Of a DNA stretch of 64,000 nt, positions 26,313 through 35,473 are shown piece after piece; within the stretch, counting starts at the first letter, position 1; each line of letters opens with the position of its first letter. The notes beneath the pieces were generated by a model that had not been told where the DNA came from, ran no database searches, and saw only the letters and a program-made list of their open reading frames with translations. The position numbers and the translations under genes are program-made. Source of the stretch: Moraxella atlantae NBRC 14588 (GTDB taxonomy: Bacteria; Pseudomonadota; Gammaproteobacteria; Pseudomonadales; Moraxellaceae); NCBI RefSeq assembly GCF_001591265.1, contig NZ_BCUL01000002.1:62001-126000 (forward strand). The letters are read 5' to 3'.

Positions 26313-27143
26313 ATGCACAAGCCGTTATTGCACTTTGCTCATGCCAATGGCTTTCCGTCAAAGGTTTATAGCTGTTTATTCGAGCAATTAAGCGCGGATT
26401 TTGATATTGCTTTTGTGCCAGCGTTGGGTATTGACCCTGCGTATCAGGTTGATAACCACTGGCAAAGCTTGACCCAGCAAGTCATCGACAGTGTTCAGCG
26501 TGCGCTTGTCGAGCGCGGACAAACCACCGCGATCGGGATTGGGCATTCGCTTGGTTCACTGTGCACCTTACAGGCGGCGTACCGTATGCCTGAGTTATTT
26601 AGCCAGGTGATTTGCTTAGACCCACCGCTATTGACAGGGCGTTATGCCATGTTGGTGCATTGGGCAAAGCTTAATAGCCCCAAGCTGCTTGATCAACTCA
26701 CCCCTGCAGGCATGACAAGCCGCCGCCGTGATGTGTGGGCGTCGCGACAAGCCGCGGCGGCAAGTCTGCGTAGCAAACCGCTGTATCGCGATTTTGATGA
26801 ACGCTGCTTTGCCGACTTTATTCGCTATGGCTTAAGCGATACGCCAGACGGACAAGTCACCTTGACCATTCCCAAATCTGTGGAATTGGCAGTGTATCGC
26901 AACAATCCGTCATTGTACTGGCTCAAACCCAATCAGCCACCTGCCGTGCCTGCGTACTTGATGGTTGGGCAAGATAGTGTGTTTTATCAACGCGGCGCGG
27001 CACGTGATCTCAAGGCAAAACAGGGCATTGATTATACTGTGCGTAAGGGCGGGCATATGTTTCCCCTCGAGCATCCCGACGCAACGGTGCAAGCCATCAA
27101 AGACCGCATTGCCGCCGTACAAGCCCATCAACAACAAAACTGA
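26313..27143 (+). CDS. Alpha/beta hydrolase of unknown substrate
   Basis: This 276-residue cytoplasmic protein has the alpha/beta-hydrolase fold: an N-terminal HFAHANGFPSKVY oxyanion region, the nucleophile elbow GIGHSLGS with Ser79, a mobile cap region (about 110-190) and the C-terminal histidine in KGGHMFPLEHP (His248). AHANGFP after the first strand is common in a bacterial subgroup of esterase/lipase-like proteins. No substrate can be read from the sequence. The next gene begins about two dozen bases downstream, so the two are probably co-transcribed. Confidence 0.82.
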   Translation: MHKPLLHFAHANGFPSKVYSCLFEQLSADFDIAFVPALGIDPAYQVDNHWQSLTQQVIDSVQRALVERGQTTAIGIGHSLGSLCTLQAAYRMPELFSQVICLDPPLLTGRYAMLVHWAKLNSPKLLDQLTPAGMTSRRRDVWASRQAAAASLRSKPLYRDFDERCFADFIRYGLSDTPDGQVTLTIPKSVELAVYRNNPSLYWLKPNQPPAVPAYLMVGQDSVFYQRGAARDLKAKQGIDYTVRKGGHMFPLEHPDATVQAIKDRIAAVQAHQQQN

Positions 27144-27166
27144 CCGCGTGCCGCGTGTTGGTATTG

Positions 27167-27946
27167 ATGACCATGCCTAACAGACAATCTGCATTGAGCA
27201 ATGCTATGCCACGTCAAACGCTTGCCAAAACCTTGGCAGTGTGCATGGCGGTGCTGCTGGTGTTTTTTGTCACCCAACTGGTCACCACCACATGGTTAGC
27301 AGGTTGGCTGTTGCCAGTGTCTGCCGATGACTGGCACGTTGAATTAGCCAGTGGTGCGCAAAACGGCACGGTCATTGCGGCAAGTGTCCTGCTGACGCTG
27401 CCGATTTTGGCGGCGGTTTTGGCAGTATTTTGTTGGTGGCGTGGTGACAAGGTGGCAGATGGTTTGGCACTGCACGCCACATCGACGCGGCAAGCATTTG
27501 ACTGGCGACGGTGGCTAAGCTTCGCTGTGTTGTTGCTTGCGCTAAATGTTGTGTTGGAATGCATTGGGCGTTGGCTGCAACGTGAACCGATGGCATTTAT
27601 GGATGATTTGGTCGTCAGCGCGCAGCCGTTTTGGTGGTTGGTGGTGGCGATGGTGATTGCCGCGCCGATTTATGAAGAATTGATGTTTCGCGGCTTTATG
27701 TGGACGGCACTGGCACAAAGCACGGTCAAAGGGCGTAAGCTTGGTGCGTGGGGTGCAAGTATCATCACCAGTGTGATTTTCGCACTGATTCATTTGCAAT
27801 ATGGCGCGGTTGAGATGTTAGGAATTGTCGCCTTGGGCATGCTGTTTGCTGTGGCACGGGCAAAAACAGGCGCGTTGTATTTGCCAATTACACTACATAT
27901 TGCCAACAATGCCATGGCGATGGCGCAATATATTTGGGGTTACTAA
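27167..27946 (+). CDS. CPBP-family intramembrane metalloprotease (CAAX/Abi type)
   Basis: This polytopic membrane protein of about 259 residues carries the motifs of the CPBP (Abi) family: APIYEELMFRG (the EExxxR motif), FALIHLQYG (FxxxH) and the C-terminal HIANNAMA (HxxxN), which form the intramembrane active site. Four N-terminal helices precede them. Bacterial members have been linked to bacteriocin self-immunity or protein maturation, but nothing nearby indicates which. The frame opens with GTG at 27155; the ATG codons at 27167 and 27173 are equally plausible and no Shine-Dalgarno decides. Confidence 0.82.
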   Translation: MTMPNRQSALSNAMPRQTLAKTLAVCMAVLLVFFVTQLVTTTWLAGWLLPVSADDWHVELASGAQNGTVIAASVLLTLPILAAVLAVFCWWRGDKVADGLALHATSTRQAFDWRRWLSFAVLLLALNVVLECIGRWLQREPMAFMDDLVVSAQPFWWLVVAMVIAAPIYEELMFRGFMWTALAQSTVKGRKLGAWGASIITSVIFALIHLQYGAVEMLGIVALGMLFAVARAKTGALYLPITLHIANNAMAMAQYIWGY

Positions 27947-27986
27947 CTGCTTATTGAAATCTAACTAAATCTATTCAATAATACCC

Positions 27987-28154
27987 ATGATGAATAGATT
28001 AATAAGCATCAACCAAGGCGAAAACCTATCCTTTGAAGAGGAACTCACCCAAGACGTACTCGAAATTATCACCGTATTTTGAGCACGGCTTTACGGCTCA
28101 CGCAGTAAGAAAAACAAACAACTACTCGAAGCCGTCAAAGAGGTTTTAGAATGA
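27987..28154 (+). pseudogene. C-terminal fragment of an IS607-type serine recombinase (TnpA), with internal stop
   Basis: Read in frame from 27987, the translation gives MNRLISINQG, then FEEELTQDVLEIITVF, a TGA stop at 28080-28082, then ARLYGSRSKKNKQLLEAVKE. This matches the C-terminus of IS607-group TnpA, where EEELVEDLL-like and FSARLYG segments are conserved, so the TGA probably replaces a serine codon. Everything upstream, including the catalytic resolvase domain, is missing. Its own stop overlaps the start of the TnpB fragment (ATGA), the usual IS607 gene arrangement. Confidence 0.8.
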
Positions 28155-28409
28155 CCGTCATTCGTGGACACATCATTCGACTTGACCCTACCGACAAACA
28201 AGCCACCTACTTTGCTAAGGCTTGCGGTGTCGCTCGCCTTGCCTATAACTGGGCGTTGGCAGAATGGCAAACCCAATATCAAGCAGACAAGGCTTACCGT
28301 GATGATTGTTTAGCAAAAGGCATTGAAATTGACATCATCAAACTAAACAAGCCATCGCAAGGCAGCCTGCGTAAACAGCTTAACGCCATTAAACGCACTC
28401 AGTTTCCCT
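28151..28409 (+). pseudogene. N-terminal fragment of TnpB (OrfB, RNA-guided nuclease family)
   Basis: About 86 codons match the N-terminus of TnpB: IIRLDPTDKQATYFAKACG, then ARLAYNWALAEWQTQY, the helix-turn-helix domain typical of OrfB proteins, and LRKQLNAIKRTQFPF. The RuvC nuclease and zinc-finger parts are absent. Beyond about 28409 the frame continues only as the antisense of dusA, so it cannot be functional. The ATG overlaps the TnpA stop. Confidence 0.82.
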
Positions 28410-29375
28410 TTATAATAAGTCGTTTTGTCTCAGCACCGCCTCACCTGCGGCTTGAATTTGGCTTAACGTTAAAGACTTCTGCCCACTTAAGGCTTGCCGC
28501 CACTTGCGCGCCCCTGCCAAACCCTGAAACAGTCCCAAGCCATGACGCACCACCAAATTCAGCGGCATATCACGGCGTTCACAATCTGCCAAAAACTCCA
28601 GCCACCCATTAAATACCTGCGCACGTGTTGGTGGCGTTTTGCCCCACAGCGTCATCGCCTGTGCCAAAATGTACGGATTGTGGTATGCCTCGCGCCCAAT
28701 CATCACGCCATCAACGTGTTGTAAATGCTCACTAATCGCGTCTAGCGTGGTGATGCCGCCGTTGATTTCAACCAACAAATCAGGAAATTCACGCTTAAGC
28801 CGATATACCTCGGCATAACGCAGAGGTGGAATCTCGCGGTTTTGCTTGGGGCTTAAACCCTGTAACCACGCAATTCGCGCATGCACAATGACGTGCCGAC
28901 AGCCTGCCGCTGCCACCTCACCGACAAAATCGCGCATGAACGCATAACTGTCAAATTCATCAATCCCAATGCGGTGCTTGACGGTCACAGGCACATCCAC
29001 CGCTGCCTGCATTGCCGCCACCATCTGCCCAACGCGCTTAGGATACGCCATCAAACACGCGCCGATTTCATAATGCTGCACGCGGTCAGACGGGCAGCCA
29101 ACATTTAGGTTAATCTCATCAAACCCTGCCGCCGCACCCAACCGCGCACAGGTCGACAATGCCTTAGGGTCAGAGCCGCCAAGCTGCAACACCACAGGAT
29201 GTGTGCGCTCATACAAGCGCAGCAAACGCGCCGTATCGCCGTTTAAAATCGCCGACGTGCTGATCATCTCGCTATACACATATGCCTCAGGATTACACAG
29301 CCGCGCCAAATACAAATACTCAGGCAATGTCCAATCAATCATCGGCGCAGTTGATAAACGTTTGTTTTTTAACAT
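28410..29375 (-). CDS. dusA: DusA, tRNA-dihydrouridine synthase A
   Basis: This FMN enzyme of 321 residues reduces uridine to dihydrouridine at positions 20 and 20a of tRNA. The TIM-barrel signatures of DusA are all present: APMIDWT at the N-terminus, LQLGGSDP, EINLNVGCPSDRVQ with the catalytic cysteine, the KHRIGID segment and ARIAWLQGLSPKQNREIPPL, which is diagnostic for DusA over DusB/DusC. It ends at the boundary of the IS607 remnant, which has not damaged it: the C-terminus LRQNDLL looks complete. The MFS gene starts downstream after 10 bases on the same strand. Confidence 0.94.
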   Translation of the reverse strand: MLKNKRLSTAPMIDWTLPEYLYLARLCNPEAYVYSEMISTSAILNGDTARLLRLYERTHPVVLQLGGSDPKALSTCARLGAAAGFDEINLNVGCPSDRVQHYEIGACLMAYPKRVGQMVAAMQAAVDVPVTVKHRIGIDEFDSYAFMRDFVGEVAAAGCRHVIVHARIAWLQGLSPKQNREIPPLRYAEVYRLKREFPDLLVEINGGITTLDAISEHLQHVDGVMIGREAYHNPYILAQAMTLWGKTPPTRAQVFNGWLEFLADCERRDMPLNLVVRHGLGLFQGLAGARKWRQALSGQKSLTLSQIQAAGEAVLRQNDLL

Positions 29376-29385
29376 AATTTTAAAT

Positions 29386-30759
29386 TCAAGACAGTGCGCG
29401 TTTGTCCAATGTCGGGTTATCTTCCATACGATACAGCCCGTGCAGATTATCCAGCATCATGCCCACCATAACCCCAACAATGCCAATAAACGTCAAATAC
29501 AACAGCGGCGCAAAATGCAGTTTTTGGGTAAAATAATTCACCAACAGCGTGGTCAGTCCGCCCACCAACGCAAACGCCACATTATAGCAAAATGCCACCC
29601 CACTAAGACGCACTTGCACAGGAAACAGCCGCACGCACACACTAGGCACAATGCCAATCAAGCCAATACAAAAGCCGAGCAGCGCGTAAGCAATCAGCAT
29701 CAATTCAGGGTATAGACGCAGCACCGCAAAAAACACCAAACTGCTGATAATTAACATAAAACTGGCAATCGCAAATACGCGCCCTGTGTTAAAACGGTCA
29801 GCGTAATAACCAAATACCACCGCCCCAAGAGCAGCAAACAATGCCGCTACCCCGTTAGCAATCCACACCAACGCATCATCGATATCAAAATAATCAATCG
29901 CCAATGACGGCATCAACAACAACACCGTGATATACAGACTAGATACCATCAGCGACAGCGCAAGGCTGACCCCAATGCCATAACGCTGATTGCGCAAGAC
30001 TTGGTGCAGTGGCTGATGCGGGCGATTAACAACAGGGTCGTCTGATTGGTGGGATGATTGATGATACGATTGGCGTTGTTGCCATTGTAGCCACAGCGGT
30101 GTTTCGGTCAAATGATAGCGCAGTGCCATCGCCACCAACGTACCTGCTGCACCCACAATAAACGGCACGCGCCAGCCAACGCTTGCCATCTGTAGCGGTG
30201 TCAGCATCGACGCCAACACCCAACTCATCACATTACCAAGCAGCACACTGGCAGTAAATGTCGCCATCAGCCAGCCGCACATCGCGCCCAAATGCCAGCG
30301 CGGCATGTGCTCTGCCAAATACACCCACAACGTTGGCACCTCTGCACCAAAACCAATGCCCTGCACAAAACGCAGCGTAATCAGTAGCACCAACGCCCAC
30401 ACACCGCACTGATGATACGTTGGCAAGCAGCCAATTAACAACGTAGATACCGACACAATCAGCAGCGACAGCAGCATAATCGGCTTACGCCCAATGCGAT
30501 CGCCTAGCCCACCAAGCCAAATTCCACCGATAGGGCGTGAAGCATAGCCCACCACCAGCATCGCCAAAAATACCCATTGCTGCCACGCCTTAGGCATACT
30601 ATCGGGCAAAAATGCACTGGCAATCGCGTCATTAAAATAAAAATACAGCGTAAAATCGAAGGCGGTGAAAAATGCCCCAAACGCAATTACCCTGACCAAG
30701 GTTTTCTCAGTCGTATTAAGTTCGCGCAGTTCCTCACAACTGCCCTGAAAATACGGCAT
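29386..30759 (-). CDS. MFS transporter, metabolite:proton symporter (MHS/ProP-like) type
   Basis: This inner-membrane protein of 457 residues shows twelve hydrophobic segments. The start AFGAFFTAFDFTLYFYFNDAI and ASRPIGGIWLGGLGDRIGRK, the loop 2-3 signature of the major facilitator superfamily, are typical of the MHS subfamily (ProP, ShiA, KgtP). A longer cytoplasmic loop with QWQQRQSYHQSSHQS lies between helices 6 and 7. The substrate, possibly an organic acid or compatible solute, is unknown. It ends 10 bases before dusA begins, so the two may be read together. Confidence 0.85.
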   Translation of the reverse strand: MPYFQGSCEELRELNTTEKTLVRVIAFGAFFTAFDFTLYFYFNDAIASAFLPDSMPKAWQQWVFLAMLVVGYASRPIGGIWLGGLGDRIGRKPIMLLSLLIVSVSTLLIGCLPTYHQCGVWALVLLITLRFVQGIGFGAEVPTLWVYLAEHMPRWHLGAMCGWLMATFTASVLLGNVMSWVLASMLTPLQMASVGWRVPFIVGAAGTLVAMALRYHLTETPLWLQWQQRQSYHQSSHQSDDPVVNRPHQPLHQVLRNQRYGIGVSLALSLMVSSLYITVLLLMPSLAIDYFDIDDALVWIANGVAALFAALGAVVFGYYADRFNTGRVFAIASFMLIISSLVFFAVLRLYPELMLIAYALLGFCIGLIGIVPSVCVRLFPVQVRLSGVAFCYNVAFALVGGLTTLLVNYFTQKLHFAPLLYLTFIGIVGVMVGMMLDNLHGLYRMEDNPTLDKRALS

Positions 30760-30978
30760 CGCTCATACCCACATCACATGCCAACGTTTATTTACAGTGT
30801 CGATCCCATCATGGATTTAAAACAACAACAAAACAAATGCTTGCCCAGCCCAAGACCAAAAAAACAGCCTAATATAAAAGAAAGCCATGTAAATTTTGCC
30901 AGTTTAATGTTGATTTTTGTAAGTACTGTTTGCAAGCTGGCAGCCAAACGCGCTTTGATGAAGGGCAAAAGTAAGTGG

Positions 30979-32604
30979 TTATAACAGCCATTCGATGGGC
31001 AAATACGTGGCGATTTTGAGCAGCTCTTGTACCACAGGCTTACGGTAAGGCTCATGGGTCGTATCGTGCTCTGTACCATCGTCCAAACTTTGCCACACGA
31101 TTTGCCCATGTTGGTTGAGCAGCAGTCGATAGCTGTTGGTCAAATTGATTTCATCCAACGCCTGATGAAACTGGCGCGCCAATGCCGCATCATATACCAC
31201 CACGCCAAGCTCGGTATTGATGTTGGCAGAGCGCGGGTCAAGGTTGTATGAGCCGATAAACACCAGTCGTTCATCCACAGCAAACGCCTTGCTATGCAAA
31301 CTGGTGCTGGCGTCGCGCGCGCGTTGGGTAAAGCGGTGGTTGGCGCGGCGGCTGTTGGTTTTGGGTGTGGGGTTTAAGTCGGCGGTGGGTTTGAGCTCGT
31401 ATAGATGCACACCGCCACGCAGCAGCGGTACGCGGTGTTTGCTGTAGCCTGCCTGCACAATCGGCACATCGGTCGCCGACAGCGCGTTGGTCAATACGCG
31501 TACATCTACACCGCGCTGCGCCAGTTGGGTTAGCGTTGCCACGCCGCGCCGTGTTGGCACAAAATACGATGACACCAAACTCAAGCGTCGCTGCGGCACA
31601 CCGACCACCTCGGTCAAGCGGCGCACAATGCGCTGATCGTGCGTGTCTTGTTTTAAGAGTTTGGCGGCAGGATCGGCAAATACGTCTACTATTGCCCATT
31701 GCCACGGACGGCTACCAAACACTTGCTGAAACAAGCGGCGATCGGCAAAAGAGTTGGGCGGCTGAGACAGTGCGCTTAGCTCTGCTAAAGCCTTTGCCTG
31801 AGCTTGTGGATTTGGCTTAACCAAGCGCGCGATGTCATACGCCAACGGGCTGTGCCAGTATTCCTCAAAACTTGCCCCAATGGCTTGTGCCGCCTTGCCT
31901 GCCAGTGCAATGTCCAAATCGGCAAACGCCGTCGCGCTGTCTTGCGTGAGATATTCATCACCGATATTGCGCCCACCAATGATGGATACTGTGCCGTCAA
32001 ACGTCATGCTTTTGTTGTGCATACGACGATGATAACGCGGCGCGCCCACGACAAAATTTAGTGACTTGCCACCGCGTAACGGTTTGGGGTTCATCAAGCG
32101 CACGGCGATATTTGGCTGCGCGTCTAAGGCAGATAGCACTTGGTCAAGCTCGCCATCGGTGTTTAAATCATCCAACAACAGGCGTACCTGTACACCGCGC
32201 TTGCCAGCAGCAAACACCTCGCGCAGCATCTGTTTGCCCGATTTGTCGTTGTGCCAAATGTAGTATTGAATATCAATGGTCTGCTGCGCTTGTTGGCTTA
32301 AAACCCGCCGTGCACCGTATGCCTCGTTACTGGTGGCAAGCACATGATAGCCCGATTGGTGCTCGGGGTCAGGATTGGCAGTCAAATTAAATAGGGGCGA
32401 TGATGACTTGGTTGGCGTGGTGGCTGGTTGGGCGATGATAGGGGGCGGGCGGTTTTGGTGCGCATTGTCTGGCAGCAGTGCCAAGCTAAGACTTTGACAG
32501 CCTGTCAGCAATAAGGTTGCCAAACCCGTCATCCACCAATGCTGCGTATTTAGCGTTAAATTTGCATGGCTATTTGCCCATCGTGTGCCGATTGTTTTGC
32601 CCAA
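30979..32604 (-). CDS. Phospholipase D-type lipoprotein, ClsC-like cardiolipin synthase
   Basis: This 541-residue protein has two HKD motifs: His196-Lys198-Asp203 in HNKSMTFDGTVSIIGGRNIG and His437-Lys439-Asp444 in HSKAFAVDERLVFIGSYNLD. The sequence around them resembles E. coli ClsC (YmdC), which makes cardiolipin from phosphatidylglycerol and phosphatidylethanolamine. A hydrophobic segment ending LLLTGC (Cys36) looks like a lipoprotein signal, so it is probably attached to a membrane on the periplasmic side. The start is TTG with AGGA eleven bases upstream; an internal ATG at 32532 would give a short signal peptide and is an alternative. Divergent from metZ. Confidence 0.86.
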   Translation of the reverse strand: MGKTIGTRWANSHANLTLNTQHWWMTGLATLLLTGCQSLSLALLPDNAHQNRPPPIIAQPATTPTKSSSPLFNLTANPDPEHQSGYHVLATSNEAYGARRVLSQQAQQTIDIQYYIWHNDKSGKQMLREVFAAGKRGVQVRLLLDDLNTDGELDQVLSALDAQPNIAVRLMNPKPLRGGKSLNFVVGAPRYHRRMHNKSMTFDGTVSIIGGRNIGDEYLTQDSATAFADLDIALAGKAAQAIGASFEEYWHSPLAYDIARLVKPNPQAQAKALAELSALSQPPNSFADRRLFQQVFGSRPWQWAIVDVFADPAAKLLKQDTHDQRIVRRLTEVVGVPQRRLSLVSSYFVPTRRGVATLTQLAQRGVDVRVLTNALSATDVPIVQAGYSKHRVPLLRGGVHLYELKPTADLNPTPKTNSRRANHRFTQRARDASTSLHSKAFAVDERLVFIGSYNLDPRSANINTELGVVVYDAALARQFHQALDEINLTNSYRLLLNQHGQIVWQSLDDGTEHDTTHEPYRKPVVQELLKIATYLPIEWLL

Positions 32605-32716
32605 TTCAAGCTTGTTCCTGTGCTGCTGTTAAAGCACATTAGCATACACCATCACTTGCATTTACGCAGCAAATTTGCCACACTAGTTTTTATTATTTTT
32701 TTGGGCATAAAAACTT

Positions 32717-33988
32717 ATGACACAACACAGCACCGACCAACACCCCGAACCCGTCATTGATGCAAACTGGCGTGATGATGCGCTGGATTTGGCGCAAGGC
32801 TATGCCGATGCCACCATCGGTGTACGCGCAGGCTACCACCGCACCGATGAAGGTGAACACAGCGAAGCGATGTTTACCACCAGCTCATTTGTCTACCAAA
32901 GTGCCGCCGATGCCGCCGCGCATTTTGATGGCAGCAAAAAAGGCAACTTATACGCGCGTTTTACCAACCCGACTGTGCGCGCGTTTGAACGGCGTTTGGC
33001 GGCATTGGAGCAAGGCGAACGTGCCGTGGCTACCGCTACGGGCATGGGCGCGATTTTGGTGATGTGCTTAGCATACCTCAAGGCAGGCGATCACCTGCTA
33101 GCCGCCAAGCAATTGTTTGGTAGCTCAATCACGCTGTTTAACAACTATTTGACGCAGTATGGTATTGAGGTTAGCTATGCTGATATCAGCGATCTTGCGG
33201 CGTGGCAAGCCGAAATTCGTCCCAATACCAAGCTGTTGTATGTCGAAAGCCCAAGTAATCCGTTGGCGCAAATTGCTGATATTCCTGCACTGGCAGCGTT
33301 GGCGCACCAAAATGATGCACTGCTGGTAGTCGATAGCTGCTTTGCCACACCGATTTTGCAAAAACCGCTGACGTTAGGTGCAGATATCGTCATTCACTCT
33401 GCCACCAAATATATCGATGGGCAAGGGCGCGTGTTGGGCGGCGCGTTGGTCGGTAGCCATGAGCTGCTTGAGGCGGCGTTTAATGTCGTGCGCACCGCAG
33501 GCGTAAGCCTAAGCCCATTTAATGCGTGGGTGCTGCTTAAAGGGTTAGAAACACTTGGGCTACGGATGCGCGCGCATTGCCACAATGCCAACCGTGTGGC
33601 AACGTTTTTGAGCCAGCACCCCAAGGTTGAGCGCGTGCATTTTTCAGGTTTGTCTGACCACCCAAACCACGAGCTTGCCAAACGCCAACACGATCAAACA
33701 GGCGCAGATCAGATGGGCAACTTTGGTGCGATTGTCGGCTTTGAGGTGGCAGGCGGTAAAGCGGCAGCATGGCACGTCATCGACAGTACGCGCATGATTT
33801 CAATTACCAATAACCTAGGTGACGCCAAATCGACCATCACGCACCCTGCAACGACCACGCATTTTCGCATGACCCCTGAGGCTCGTGCGGCAGGTGGTAT
33901 TCGTGATGGCTTGATTCGTCTGTCGGTTGGACTTGAGGATGCTGACGACATCATCAGCGATTTAAAACGCGGTTTGGACTCGCTTTAA
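32717..33988 (+). CDS. metZ: MetZ, O-succinylhomoserine sulfhydrylase
   Basis: This PLP enzyme of the Cys/Met-metabolism family makes homocysteine directly from an acyl-homoserine and sulfide. In the 423 residues are YARFTNPTVRAFERRLAALE, the substrate/cofactor region ATATGMGAI, VVDSCFATP and the PLP lysine Lys231 in HSATKYIDGQGR. The ATKYIDGQGR form and NNLGDAKSTITHPATTTH point to MetZ rather than MetB or MetC. The start has no strong Shine-Dalgarno. It converges on the sirtuin gene with only 21 bases between stops. Confidence 0.93.
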   Translation: MTQHSTDQHPEPVIDANWRDDALDLAQGYADATIGVRAGYHRTDEGEHSEAMFTTSSFVYQSAADAAAHFDGSKKGNLYARFTNPTVRAFERRLAALEQGERAVATATGMGAILVMCLAYLKAGDHLLAAKQLFGSSITLFNNYLTQYGIEVSYADISDLAAWQAEIRPNTKLLYVESPSNPLAQIADIPALAALAHQNDALLVVDSCFATPILQKPLTLGADIVIHSATKYIDGQGRVLGGALVGSHELLEAAFNVVRTAGVSLSPFNAWVLLKGLETLGLRMRAHCHNANRVATFLSQHPKVERVHFSGLSDHPNHELAKRQHDQTGADQMGNFGAIVGFEVAGGKAAAWHVIDSTRMISITNNLGDAKSTITHPATTTHFRMTPEARAAGGIRDGLIRLSVGLEDADDIISDLKRGLDSL

Positions 33989-34009
33989 TCGACCAAGTAA
34001 ATGCGTGTA

Positions 34010-34783
34010 TCAATCAAGTGCATTGACGAGTAGCGGCAAAACTTCACCCGCTTTGCCTGCCAGCACAATATCAACGGCAGGCGTTTGCGTCGGAGTCGGG
34101 TTGATCTCAATCACCGTCGCGCCATGGTGTTTGGCGATGTCAATCAAGCCTGCGGCAGGATAAACCACGCTTGACGTACCGATACTGACCAATACGTCAC
34201 AACGTTGGCAGGCGCGTTCGGCACGTTGCCATGCCTCAGGTGGCAGCATTTCACCAAACCACACGATCGCAGGGCGCAGCCTACCGCCACAAGGCGGACA
34301 AGTGGTTGGTGTGGCTAAGTGCATCTGCGCTATAGCCGATGGCTCAAACACCATCCCACAATTTTGACACTGTTCATGTGCCAATGTGCCGTGCAGTTTA
34401 ACCACGTCTGCGCCTGCAGCTTCGTGTAAACTATCGACGTTTTGGCTCATCAGCGTCAAGGTTTTACCCGCCGCTTGTGCCTGTTGTTGCCATTGGCCTA
34501 ACGCGTGATGGGCAGCATTCGGCTGTTTATCGGCGATTTGTTCGCGCCACCAGTTGTGCCAACGCAGTACGACATCAGGCTCACGCTCAAACGCGGCAAT
34601 ACTGACCAAATATTCAGGCTGATAACGCGCCCATAGCCCCGTTAAGCGGTCGCGAAACGTTGGAATACCGCTTTCTGCCGATACACCTGCCCCTGTGAGC
34701 ACAGCGATCCGTGTGGCATGTTTTAACGTCGTCACCGCGGCAGCAAAATCGGTGGTATCGGTCAAGGGATGAGCAGTTGGCAT
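34010..34783 (-). CDS. cobB: Sirtuin-type NAD-dependent protein deacylase
   Basis: This 257-residue sirtuin removes acyl groups from lysines using NAD. The NAD site TGAGVSAESGIPTFRD (30-45), the QNVDSLHEAAG segment (114-124) and the catalytic His131 in KLHGTL are intact. Zinc is held by CQNC (139/142) and CPPC (162/165). Family III sirtuins such as E. coli CobB and SIRT5 have a Tyr-x-x-Arg pair for acidic acyl groups; the aligned positions here look like His76 and Trp79 in RWHNWWREQ, so specificity may differ. The symbol is used by family resemblance. Convergent with metZ. Confidence 0.88.
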   Translation of the reverse strand: MPTAHPLTDTTDFAAAVTTLKHATRIAVLTGAGVSAESGIPTFRDRLTGLWARYQPEYLVSIAAFEREPDVVLRWHNWWREQIADKQPNAAHHALGQWQQQAQAAGKTLTLMSQNVDSLHEAAGADVVKLHGTLAHEQCQNCGMVFEPSAIAQMHLATPTTCPPCGGRLRPAIVWFGEMLPPEAWQRAERACQRCDVLVSIGTSSVVYPAAGLIDIAKHHGATVIEINPTPTQTPAVDIVLAGKAGEVLPLLVNALD

Positions 34784-35004
34784 GGCTATTTTATCTTTTT
34801 CATTGTCAATAAAACCTAAAAAATTGGCACAAACAGCTTAGCAAGTTTGCTTGATTTTAACAACCATTGAGCTATCAATTTAGCCCGCAACGAATCAGCC
34901 CGACCGCTGATAGACAGCACGCGGCAAAATTCGTTACAATGCGCTAGCAAATGATTGACGCATCAATCTAACCTCACTAACCTCATTCACTCTAAGGAGA
35001 TACC

Positions 35005-35334
35005 ATGAATTTGCAAGCGTTAATGCAGCAAGCACAAATGATGCAAAAACAAGTCGAAACCAACGTTGAAAACGCCAAGAAAAAACTGGCAGAACAAGAA
35101 GTCCACGCCGAAGCAGGCAACGGCTTGGTTAAGGTTACCATGAATGGTCGCCACGTGGTCAAACGGATCAACATCGACCCAAGCTTGCTGGCAGACGAAC
35201 CCGACATGATTGAAGATTTGATTGCCGCTGCCATCAATGACGCGGTACGCCAAGCTGACGCGCTGCACGAGCAAGCCATGGCAGGCGCGACCAACGGCAT
35301 GGGCTTACCACCGGGCATGGCAAACTTATTCTAA
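35005..35334 (+). CDS. ybaB: YbaB/EbfC nucleoid-associated protein
   Basis: This 109-residue DNA-binding protein has the YbaB layout: an N-terminal helix [20 protein letters not shown], then [25 protein letters not shown] and a C-terminal helix ending [12 protein letters not shown]. YbaB forms dimers and binds DNA, with a suggested role with RecR in repair. AAGGAG precedes the ATG by six bases. As in many bacteria it is directly upstream of recR, though dnaX is not next to it here. Confidence 0.95.
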   Translation: MNLQALMQQAQMMQKQVETNVENAKKKLAEQEVHAEAGNGLVKVTMNGRHVVKRINIDPSLLADEPDMIEDLIAAAINDAVRQADALHEQAMAGATNGMGLPPGMANLF

Positions 35335-35473
35335 GGCGCAAACTGATTTTAAGGCATGGTTTTGGGCAAAAGCGTTTGAATTTGCCGTGTCAATAACTTG
35401 CGTTTATACCACCTAAGCCCCATCTATAGCGGACTGTAGATAATTTTTTGAATAAGGCTTTGGTGTGCGTGCT

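Larger units (their letters stand above)
27987..28409 (+). mobile_element. Remnant of an IS607-type transposon
   Basis: Two overlapping fragments, the tail of tnpA and the head of tnpB, in the order and with the 4-base overlap expected for IS607 elements. Both outer parts are missing. The right break lies exactly at the end of dusA. No terminal repeats could be defined. Confidence 0.75.

Noticed and set aside
30792-31109. Minus-strand frame overlapping the end of the ClsC-like gene
   Set aside because: It is an out-of-frame shadow of the phospholipase D C-terminus and the following intergenic DNA.
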